Positions 12,201-24,200 of a stretch of DNA of 64,000 bases are shown here, in pieces. The notes below the pieces were generated by a model, which worked only from the letters and a program-made list of their open reading frames with translations, was not told where the DNA came from and did no database searches. Positions within the stretch are counted from its first letter, which is position 1. Every line of letters starts with the position of its first letter. This stretch comes from an uncultured Clostridia bacterium (GTDB taxonomy: Bacteria; Bacillota; Clostridia; Christensenellales; Aristaeellaceae), in assembly GCA_946407745.1 (NCBI GenBank), contig CAMJPQ010000006.1, positions 1-64,000 of the forward strand, given 5' to 3'. Position numbers and translations under genes: made by a program.

Positions 12201-15200
12201 GACCGAGGTTACCGTGACCAAGAAGTGGGCCGACAACAACAACCAGGATGGCCTGCGGCCCACGATCGGCGCGAAGCTGTACAAGGGCGCTGATGCTGCA
12301 GGCGAGGCTGTAGCCCTGAACGCTGAGAACAACTGGACCTACACCTGGACCGGTCTGGACAAGTACTACTGGACCGATGGCGAGAACCCCGAAGTCAAGC
12401 CGTATCAGTACTTCGTCAACGAAGTTGTCGGTGACAACGAGTACGAAGAGGGCGATGAGATCCCGGTGGGTGAGGAAGGAAGCAACCTTACCTACGCTGT
12501 AGACATCGTTGTGACCAAGAACGACGATGGTACTTTCACCGCCAAGATCACCAACACCTATGGCCCCGCGACCATCAACGTGTACGCGAAGAAGGTCTGG
12601 GACGACTTCGAGAACAAAGAGAACAAGCGTGAGAACGTGAAGCTGCGCCTGATCGGCACCTACACTGCTGACGGCAAGGAAATCAACGTCTACACGGACG
12701 ACAAGACCATCGCCAGCGCGGACAACGAGACCATTGTCAGTTGGACCGATCTGCCCAAGTTCGTCGACGGCAACGAGATCACCTACAAGGTGGTTGAGCT
12801 GAACGAGGTTGGCAACAAGATCACCCTGTCTGATGTGGTCTACACCGTGACCTACGAAAAAGACGCCGAGTTCGAGTATGACGGCGAGATGGTCACCGGC
12901 ACGGTCGTCACCAACAGCTACGAGCCCAAGACCGAAGTCACCGTGAACAAGATTTGGGTTGACAACAACGACCAGGATGGCCTGCGGCCTGAGGTCAAGG
13001 CGCAGCTTTACAAGAACGGCACCGCTGAGGGTGCGGCTGTGACGCTGACTGCAGCAGACCAGTTCACCTACACCTGGACCGATCTGGACAAGTATTACTG
13101 GACCGAGGGTGAGAATCCCGAAGTTAAGGAATACGAGTACTCCATCAAGGAAGTTGTCAATGGCACTGAGTATGCAGGCAGCGGCAAGATCGTCATCGAC
13201 GCCACCAACGCGGATGCCTACTACAACTATGCCATTACAGACTACGAAGATGGCACCTTCACCATCACCAACGAGCACACCCCCATGACCGTCTCGGTGA
13301 AGGCTACCAAGGTCTGGGCGGGTGACACCGGCATGCAGTTCCTGCGCAAGGATGTCAACCTGACCCTGACCGGCACCTACACGGTGAACGGTGTGGTTCA
13401 CAATGTCACCATTGCGGAAGCCGACAAGACAAAGACCATCCCGGCGGGTGCCACGGGCGAAGCCCTCACCGTGTCCTGGACCGGTCTGCCTGCGATGCAG
13501 GAGGGCGAATCGGTCTTCTACAATGTGCACGAGGCAAAGGTGGATGGCTACACCAGCAGTGGCAAAGTCACCTTCAACGAGGAAACGAAGACCTTTGAGG
13601 TCACCTACACCAACACGCTGGACACCACCGAGCTGGATGTGGACAAGAAGGTGTTCGTGAACGGCGAGGACAAGACCAGCAGTTACACCGGCAAGACCTT
13701 CTATGTTAAGGTCAAGGGCGAAATTGATGGCGTAACCTATTATGTTACCAGCAACAGCGGCCTGCTCAGCAAGACCGATGACAGCAAGGTGTTCGAGGTG
13801 AAGCCCGACACAACTCTGGAATTCACCAACATGCCTTTGGGCGAGTACACCGTGACCGAGGTCAATTCTGACGGCACTGCCATCACCGATAAGCCTGATA
13901 CTAACATGGGTGCGATGACGTACCTGCTCGACCTGAGCAACACCGAGGAAGTGGCGACGCTCGTTAAGGGCGAGACCGCTGAGGTTTCCCTGCTGAACGC
14001 CTACACCACCGGCAAGTTCTGCGTGGCTGTGACCAAGCAGTGGCTGGTGGACGGCGAGCCCTATGTGGACAAGGATCTGAGCCTGGAAGTCGAGCTGTAC
14101 AGGGGCCAGGAGGTAGTGTCCACCACGGCGAACGCCGATGGCACTTACGATAAATCTGTTACCTACGAATCGGATCCTGTTTACACAGAGACCCTGGACA
14201 AGGACAACAACTGGTCCGCGGTGGCTGTTGGTATGGATCAGATGGACGCCGACGGCGTGCGCTATGTGTACAAGTGGGTTGAAGGCGACCATGAGGGCTG
14301 GTTCGAAGGCAAGCAGGTGACCGTACAGGAGACTGTTGTCAACAAGGACAAGCCCAACGAGGAAACCCTGATTGTTCTGACCAAGCTGGTCAACAACAAG
14401 GTTACAGCGGAAATTCCGGTGCTGAAGACCATGACCGAGGGCTCCGCTGAGTATCCCGGCACCTTCACCTTCACTTTGGCTGCCGCCAAGGGTGCGGAAG
14501 AGGAAACCGAAGAAACAGCCGAGAACCCGATGCCCGAGGTCACCGAGCTGAAGCTGGCTGCCAATGAGAGCGGCGTGTTCGGGCCGATCACCTTCTCTGA
14601 GGAAGGCGAATGGACCTACACCATCACCGAGACCGAGGGCGATATCGACGGCATGACCTACGATAATACCGAAAAGACGGTTGTCATCAAGGTTGAGGCG
14701 GACGATGACGGTCTGCTCCATGCCACCGTTGATGTCGGCGAAGGCGAGACGGTTGAATTCAAGAACAAGTACGTGCCCAAGACGGTGACCATTGATGCTT
14801 ACAAGTACTGGTACCAGCCTGACGATACCAACAACAGCATCAATGCAACCATTGGCAACGCAACCATTACCTTCACACTGGAAAGCAGCCTGGACGGCAC
14901 CAACTGGACCGCTGTGGAGACCACTGCAGCCCAGGGCGAGAACCCGAAGACTGTGACTGAAGCCGACGAGGAAGGAAAGTGGAAGGCCAGCTGGGTTGAT
15001 CTGCCCAAGTACGACCTGTCTCTGAACAGCAACGGCGATGTGGTGCAGACTGAAATCCGGTACCGCATTGTGGAATCTGACGCCATTGTGAATGGTGTGG
15101 ATGTCACGCCGGCTGACGAGGCTGAGACGACCAAGATTCCGACAATGTTTGCGAATACCGGCAACGGTATGGCGGACTTCAAGAACATTCTGCCCGAAAC

Positions 15201-18200
15201 CGAGATCCCGCTGAAAAAGGTCTGGGACGGCGTGGAAACCGCGGAAGGCGATTACGTCATCTTCGGCCTGTACATCGGCGACGAAGCTGTGACAGACAGC
15301 GAAGACAAAGCCCTGACGCTGAAATTCGAGAACGGCAGCTGGGAGACCGCTCAGAAGTTTGAACACCTGAAGGTATTCACGGATGAGGGCGATGTGATCA
15401 CCTACACCGTGAAGGAAACCGAGGTCATGCTGGGTGACACCAAGCTGACCGATCCGGATGAGATCAAGGATCTGTTCGGCAATGAGGATGTGACCTTCGT
15501 GGCCACAGAAGAAGTGCCGGAAGCCGGCTTTGAGATCACCAACAGCCTGACCGAGATCGAAGGCAAAAAGACCTGGGTGGGTGACGAGCGCTACAGCGAG
15601 ATCCTCCGTCCCGAGAGCATTACAGTGACACTCTATGACGGCGACGACGAGGAGAACAGCATTGATGAGCTGACAGTTGTACCGGACGCCGATGGCAACT
15701 GGAGCTACAAGTTCGAGAAGCTTCCGAAGTACAGGCAGGGGGACGGCGAAGCCGTTGAGATCGCCTACACTGTGAAGGAAACCATCGAGCCTGAGGAGAT
15801 TGCGGCGCTCTACGAGACCGCTGTCGACGGGTACGACATCACCAACACCCTGAAGACCAATATGCTGAAGATCTACAAGGCCATCACCATCAACGGTGCG
15901 CCTGTGGAGCTGACGGATGAGCAGAAGGAAACCCTGACCTTCACCGTCACCACCAAGATCGACGGCACAACCTACTATGTCATCTACGATACCGAAGCCA
16001 GCGCCGAGGACGGCAACATCCACGGCAAGTGGGCGACGCTGACTGAAACTGAGACCAGCTTCACCTACAAGGACTTCAGCGACGGTATGCTGGTGCTGGA
16101 GAACCTGCCCCTGGGCACCTACACCGTGACCGAGGCCGGCGGCGACGAGATGATCGAAGGCTACACCTGGAGCAAGGCCACTGTAAAGGTTGGCCGCAAC
16201 GGGGAGGAAGCCACGCCCAAGGCTGCTGACGACACCAAGCTGACCACTGAGGCTGTACTCAACGAGACTGACTTCACACAGGTCTTCTTCGAGAACGAGT
16301 TCACCCAGGATGTGGGCGAGCTGACTGTCGAAAAGAAGGTCGAGATGACCGAAGGCAGCGCCGCGATCGACGATGGCAAGATCTTCCGCATCGCGGTCTA
16401 CAGCCAGGCGGCACCCGCCGAGGGCGAGACCGAGGGCGAAAAGACCTACTACGCCACCAACGGCAACGTGGTGACTGAGGACAACAAGTGGGTCGAGTTC
16501 AAGGCCGACGACAAGATCACCTGGAACAAACTGCCTGCCGGTACCTACTTCGTCGAGGAAGACGAGGATGGCGCTAAGGTAGAGAACTATGAGTTCGAAG
16601 TCAGCTACAGCGATGAAGCTGGCGTTGAGGTCAAGGTGCTCGAGGACGGTGAGGAAGCTGCCGAAACCACTGTTACCAACACGTACGACCAGCACAAGGG
16701 CGAACTGAAGGTCAAGAAGACTGTGAAGGTCCTGCCCGATGGCGAGGAACTGACTGTTGACAGCTGGAAGATCGCTGTCAAGGACGCGGACGGTAACTAC
16801 TACAATAAGAATGGCGAAATCGTCACCGGCGATGCAATCTGGGTCACCATCGCGGCGGACGAGACGCTGACATTCGAAAACCTGCCTGTTGGCACCTACA
16901 CCGTGGAGGAAGACGAAGAGGCTGCACAGGACGAAGGGTTCACACTCACCGTGGACGGGGAGGGTGAAGTTGAGGTTACCCTCAAGGAAGAAACCGCAAC
17001 GCCTTCCGACCTGCCCGAAGAGTCTGAGGCGGACGCTGAAATCGTCAACACCTACAAGAAGGACCTGGGCAAGTTGACTGTCACCAAGACTGTGGTGGCG
17101 CCTGACACCGCTGCTGAGGCGCTGGATGGCAAGACATTCAAGATCGCGGTGATGGACGCTGACGGCAACTACTTCGACCAGGAAGGCAATATCGTTGACG
17201 AAGATGAAGCCTGGGTCGAATTCGAGGACGGCGATTCCGTCACCTGGTCCGATCTGGCTGCCGGTGAGTACACCGTGCTGGAGAACACCGAAGATGCTGA
17301 GATCGACGGCCACAGCCTGACCGTGACTAATGATGGCGAGATCGACGTCACTGTGGTGAAGGAAGACGAGGCAAAGACCACTGTCACCAACACCTACACC
17401 GATGAAGTCGGCAAGCTGACCATCGTCAAGAACTTCGACTTCGGCGAAGATGAAGAGCCCGAAGACATCGAGCTGGCTGGCCTGAAGTTCACAGTCACCG
17501 GCCCGTATGACTACGAGCAGACCATCTACTACGCACAGTTCGAGGGCGGCGAGTACACCATCGAGAACCTGCCTGTGGGCGATTACACCGTGGTGGAAGA
17601 GAACGCTGACGAGCTGCTGGCTGCGCTGAACTACACGCTGGTGGAAACTGTCTCCGATCCTGTGAACGGTGTGGCGACCATTGCCGAGGGTGAAACCGTT
17701 ACGGTCACCCTGGACAACACCTATGAGCAGGATCGCGGCAGCCTGAAGATCATCAAGACCTTCGAGGGCGAGATTCCTGAGGACGCTGACCTGTCCGCTC
17801 TGGAGTTCACTGTTGTCGGTTCCAATGACTTCGAAGAGTCCTTCACCTACGGCGACTTCAAGACCTATACAGTCGACGAAGAAGGCAATTATGTGGAGGC
17901 TGCTGAGGGCGAAGAGGGTGAACTCTTCTACCTGATCGAGAACCTGCCCGTTGGCCTGTACTTCGTCACCGAGTCCGGCGCAGAGGGCCTGATTGCCGAC
18001 TACACCCTGGTGGTGGAAGAGAGCACCATGGCCGGCAGCGCTGAGGTGGAGAAGAACGAGACCGCTGAGATCGAGCTCACCAACACCTACGAGCCTGACC
18101 TGGGCAGCCTGACCATCGTGAAGAACTTCGCGGGCATCCCGGCGGACGCCGATGTGGATGATCTGGCCTTCACCGTCAAGAACGCAGATGGCAAGTTCAT

Positions 18201-21200
18201 CGATGTAGACGGCGAGATAGTGGACGATGATCCAGGCATTACCTATGCTGATTTCGAAAACGGTGTTCTGACTATCGACGAACTGCCGGTGGGCGAGTAC
18301 ACCGTGACGGAGACCAACGCGGACGGCCTGATCGCGGACTACACCCTGGTGGTCGACGCGAGCGCCACCGAGGGCACCGGCACCGTCGAGAAGGACAAGA
18401 CCGTCTACATCTACCTGACCAATACCTATGAGGAAGACCTGGGCAAGCTGACCATCATCAAGACCTTCGAGGGCACCGACGAGGTCGACGATGAGGTCCT
18501 GGGCAACCTGGTGTTCCGCGTCACCGATGAGAACGGCGAGATTGTGGAGCAGGTGCTCTACAGCCAGTTCGACGGTAACAGCTACACCATCGAGAACCTG
18601 CCCATGGGCACCTACCGCGTTGAGGAAGTCAACGAGGAGGGTCTGATCGCGGGCTACACCTTCCTGGTGGACGAAAGCACCACCGAGGGTGATGCCACCC
18701 TGGTGGAAGCAGAGGATGAGGGCGAGGTCGTACTCCACAACAAGTACGAGGAAGACCTGGGCAGCCTGAAGATCATCAAGACCTTCGAGGGCGAGATTCC
18801 TGAGGACGCTGACCTGTCCGCTCTGGAGTTCACCGTTGTCGGTTCCAATGACTTCGAAGAGACCTTCACCTACGGCGACTTCGAAGAGGTAGACGGCGAG
18901 CTCTGCTACCTGATTGAGAACCTGCCCGTTGGCATGTACTTCGTCACCGAGTCCGGCGCGGAGGGCCTGATTGCCGACTACACCCTGGTGGTGGAAGAGA
19001 GCATCATGGCCGGCAGCGCTGAGGTGGAGAAGAACGAGACCGCTGAGATCGAGCTCATCAACACCTACGAGCCCGACCTGGGCAGCCTAACCATCGTGAA
19101 GAACTTCAAGGGCATCCCGGCGGACGCCGAGGTGGATGCGCTGAACTTCACCATCACTGGCCCGAACGACTACGAAGAGACCGTGACCTACGGCGACTTC
19201 ATTGACGGCGTGTACACCATCGAGGAACTGCCGGTGGGCGAGTACAACGTCACTGAGACCAACGCGGAGGGCCTGATCCTCAACTACAAGCTGCTTGTTG
19301 ATAACAGCACAACTGAGGGCAGCGAAACCGTAGTGAAGGACGGCAACGTCATCGTCACCCTGGTGAACGAGTATGAACCCGTCTACACCAAGGTCACCGT
19401 CACCAAGATCTGGGACGACGACAGCAACAACGATGGCAAGCGGCCTGGTTCCATCACTGTGGCCCTGCTGGCTGACGGCACCGAGGTCGCCACGGCGACC
19501 CTGGGCGGCGTGGGCGACGAGTGGACCTATACCTTCGAGAACCTGCCCGTCTACTCCGATGTGGATACTCTGATTGAGTACACCATCGACGAGCTGGATG
19601 TGGGCGAGGACTACGAAGCTGAGGAGCCTGTGCTGGGCGGCAATGCCGAGGATGGCTACACCATCAGCATCACCAACACCCATGGGCCGGAGACTACCAC
19701 CGCCATCGTCAAGAAGATCTGGAACGACAACAGCGACGCGGCCGGCAAGCGTGAGAACGCGGCTGTGACCGTGACCCTGCTGGCGAACAACGAGCCTGTG
19801 GAGGCCTACACCGACATCGCGCTGCCTTACGAGGGTGAGGACGACGAGAACGTCGAATTCACCGGCGAGGGCAATGAGTGGACGCTGACAGTCAGCAACC
19901 TGCCGCTGTACGTGGACGGCGAGCTGCAGACCTACAGCTGGATCGAGACCATCGGCGAAGACAGCGAGTACACGATGACCAACCTCGTGATTGCTGTCGA
20001 CGACGAGACTGGCGCATCCACCACCACCATCACCAACACCTACGGCACTGACAGGTTCTGCCTGGAGGTACTGAAGGTCTGGAAGGACGACAACGACCGT
20101 GAGGGTCTGCGTCCTGACGAGCTGACCGTGACCCTGATGAAGCTGGTCGACGGCGAGCCCGTAGCCTTCGGTGAGAACGAACTGCTGGATGCCAAGGGCG
20201 AGGAAATCGAGACCGAGTACATCCTGAATGAGGACAACCACTGGACAGCGCTGGCGACAGGGCTGCCCATGGGCGACTTCGACTATGTGTGGGTTGAGGG
20301 AGAGTACGAGAACGATGATCTGTACATCCTCTCCACCAGCACCGACGAGATCGGTCGCATCACGTACCTGAAGAACAGCTACAAGGTGCCTGAGTTCGAC
20401 AAGAAGACCAAGGATGTCAACGACAGCACCGGCAACGAGAGCGGCTGGCAGGACAGCGCCGACTATGACATCGGCGACGAAGTGCCGTTCATGCTCACGG
20501 CGAAGCTGCCCGGCAACGTGACCGACTACACCAAGTACGATATCATCTTCTCTGATACCATGGAGGATGGCCTGACCTTTGGTGAGATCACCTCCGTGAA
20601 GATCGGTGATGATGAACTGACCAGCTACAACCTGACCTCTGAAGAGCACGGCATGGTGCTGACTCTGACTTGGGGCGACGGCGAGAACCTGATTGACGAC
20701 GCGACGCTGAACGACGCGGAAATCACGGTGGAATACACCGCGACGCTGAACGAAAACGCCGTGACCGGCAAGAAAGGCAACGCCAACAACGCGACCCTGA
20801 CCTATTCCAACAACCCGGATGTTGTGGATGCCCATGGCGAGACCGAGGGTGAAGCGGCCATCGTGTTCACCTACGGCTTCGAGTACACCAAGGTGGACGA
20901 CGCGGGCAACGCCGTGGAAGGCGCCAAGTTCACGCTGGAGAAGAAGCGGCCCGACGGCACGACCGAAGAGGTCGAGCTGGCTGTGGTTGGCAACACCTTC
21001 TCCGTCAAGGGCTTGGACGACGGCGTGTACGTGCTGACCGAGACTGTGACGCCCGATGGCTACAAGGGCATTGAGCCCATCGTGTTCACCGTGAACGCGG
21101 ACCACGAGATTGTCTGGGACGGCACGGAGGCCACACGCAACAGTGTGCTGACGAGCCTGAACGGCGATGTGCTGAGCGGCGAGGTGGAGATCAAGATTGA

Positions 21201-24200
21201 TGAAGATCTCGCCAAGCTGACCACAGAGATCGAGAACAAGGCCATCGTGGATGTGACCGTGAAGAAGGTGTGGAATGCGCCTGACGCCAAGGCCGAGCTG
21301 ATACCGGCTGACCTGACTGTGGCGCTGCTGGGCGACGATGAGCCTGTGCTGGACGCCGCCGGCAATCCCATCAAGGTCACCCTGACCGCTGACGACGGCT
21401 GGGACGAGAAGACTGTGGAGGGTCTGCCGAAGTACGCGGCTGCGGAGGCCGAAGAGACTGAAGCTGGCGAAGCGGCGGCGAAGGTCAAGGAGATCGTCTA
21501 CACCTGGACCGAGGAAGAACTGCCCGAGGGCTTTGCCCTGACCGGCACCACCGTGGAAGACACGACGACCAAACTGACCAACAGCTACATCGTGCCCGAG
21601 GTGGACAAGAAGACCAAGGATACCAACGACAGTACCGGTGTGACATCCGAATGGCAGGCGACTGCGGACTACGACATCGGCGACGATGTGCCCTTCATGG
21701 CCACTGCGACGCTGCCGGATACCGTGACAGCCTTCACCAAGTACGATCTCACCTTCACCGACACCATGGAGGAAGGCCTGACCTTCAAGGAAATCACCTC
21801 CGTGAAGATCGGCGACCGGACGCTGGAAGCGGCCGACTACACCCTGACCTCCGGCGAGCACAGCATGGAGCTGACGCTGAGCTGGACGGGAGAGGGCGAG
21901 GAGAAGATCGCCGACGAGACCCTGAACGGCGCTGTGATCACGGTGGAATACACCGCGACCCTGAATGAGAACGCTGTGCTGGGCAAGGAAGGCAACGCCA
22001 ACGAGGTGAAGCTGACCTACTCCAACAATCCTGCGGACACCGAATCTCACGACGAGACCGAGGGCGTGAGCGCCATCGTGTTCACCTACGGCCTCACCTT
22101 CAACAAGGTGGACGACGGCGGCAACGCGCTGGAGGGTGCTGAGTTCAAGCTGGAGAAGAAGCTGGCGGATGGCACGATCAAGGGGATCGAGCTGACCGTG
22201 GACGGCAACGTCTTCACCGCTGAGGGCCTGGACGACGGCGACTACGTCCTGACCGAGACCAAGACGCCGGATGGCTACGTGGGCATTGATCCCATCGAGT
22301 TCACCGTGACGGCGGAGCACAAGGTGGAGTGGAGCGACAGCGATGCCCGCACCGACCTGCTGACCAGCCTGACCGGCGACGTCGCCGAGGGCGAGATCGA
22401 ACTGAACGCGGATGAGGCCCTGGCTGCCATCACCACCGATGTGGTGAACCAGGATATCACCACGGCGATCGTCGAGAAGGTCTGGAACGACAACAACGAC
22501 GCAGCGGGCAAGCGTGCGGGCACCGAAATCAAGGTGACCCTGCTGGCCAACAACGAGCCTGTTGCGGACTACACCGACATTGCCCTGCCTTACACCGGAA
22601 CGGATGCTAACATCACATATGATCCGGGCGAAGAAGGCGGCAATACCTGGACGCTGACCGTGGCCAACCTGCCGCAGTATGTGGAGGGAGTCAACCAGAG
22701 CTACAGCTGGATTGAGACCATCGGCGAAGGCAGCGAGTACACGATGACCAACATCGGTACTGAAGTGGACGAGGAAGGCGTAGCCACCACCACCATCACC
22801 AACACCTACGGCACTGACAGGTTCTGCCTGGCGGTACTGAAGGTGTGGGAGGACGACAACGACAGCGCCGGCTTCCGTCCGGATGAGCTGAAGGTCACCC
22901 TGATGAAGGTTGTGGACGGCGAGCCCGTAGCCTTCGGCGAGAACGAGCTGCTGGACAAGGACGGCAAGCCGATCGAGACCGAGTACACCCTGAGCGAGGA
23001 GAACCACTGGTCCGCGATGGTGACCGGTGTGCCGAAGAACGACTTCGAGTACACCTGGGTTGAGGATGAGACGGAGCTTGAGAAGTACACGTCTGAAACC
23101 AAGACCGAAGGCACCATCACCTACCTGACCAACACCCACGAGCCTGAGACTGTGGAAGTGCCGGTTGAAAAGAACTGGGCTGACGCGGATGACCAGGATG
23201 GCAAGCGGCCTGAGAAGGTGCTGATCTACCTGCTGGCGAATGGCGAGCCCGTGGCCAAGACAGAGCTGAGCGAGAGCAATAACTGGACCGATACCTTCAC
23301 TGATCTGCCGAAATACGCGGACGGCGAAGAGATTGAGTACACAGTTGACGAGCCTGTGCTGCCTGTGGGCTATACGGCCGCGATCACCGGCGATGCCGAG
23401 ACTGGGTACACCGTCACCAACACCTACACACCCGAGACCGTAAAGGTCACCGTGCTTAAGGTCTGGGACGACAACGATAACCAGGACGGCAAGCGGCCTG
23501 ACAGCCTGAGTGTGAAGCTGCTGGCGGACGGCGTGGCGGTAATAGATGAGATTGGCAACGAAATCACCGCAACGCTGAGCACTGATGACTGGACTGCTTC
23601 CGTAGACGGACTGGCCAAGTACCGCGACCAGGGTATCGAGATTGAGTACACCTGGACCGAGGATGAGGAAGGCCTGCCTGAGGGCTACGAGCTGACCAAT
23701 AACGAGACCACCGGTTATGTGACCACGCTGACCAACACCCACGAGCCGGAGACCATTGAGATCACAGTCACCAAGAACTGGGATGACGAGAACGACTACG
23801 ACGGACTGCAGCCTGCGAGCGTGACGGTACGCCTGACCGCGAACGGGACCGAGATCGCAGTCGTGAGTGTCAACGCAGTGGATGACTGGAGCTACACCTT
23901 CGAGGATCTGCCGAAGTACGAAGGCGGCGAGCTGATCGACTACGAACTGACAGAGGACGAAGTCGAGCACTACACCACTGAAGACATCGAGACGATCGTC
24001 GAGAAGGTGGAAGAGAACAGCTACGAGATCGAGATTACCAACAAGCACGAGCCTGAGAAGACGACTGCGACGGTGGTCAAGGTCTGGGAGGACGAAGAGA
24101 ACGAGCTGGGCCTGCGGCCTGAGAGCGTGACCTTCACACTCCTGAAGAACAATACCGATATAGTGGACACTGTGACTCTGCCGATCGACGGCGAATGGAC

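Noticed and set aside
10057-18738. 2893-aa antisense ORF (minus)
   Set aside because: Same codon-bias shadow of the giant repeat gene; its internal repeats simply mirror the sense repeats.
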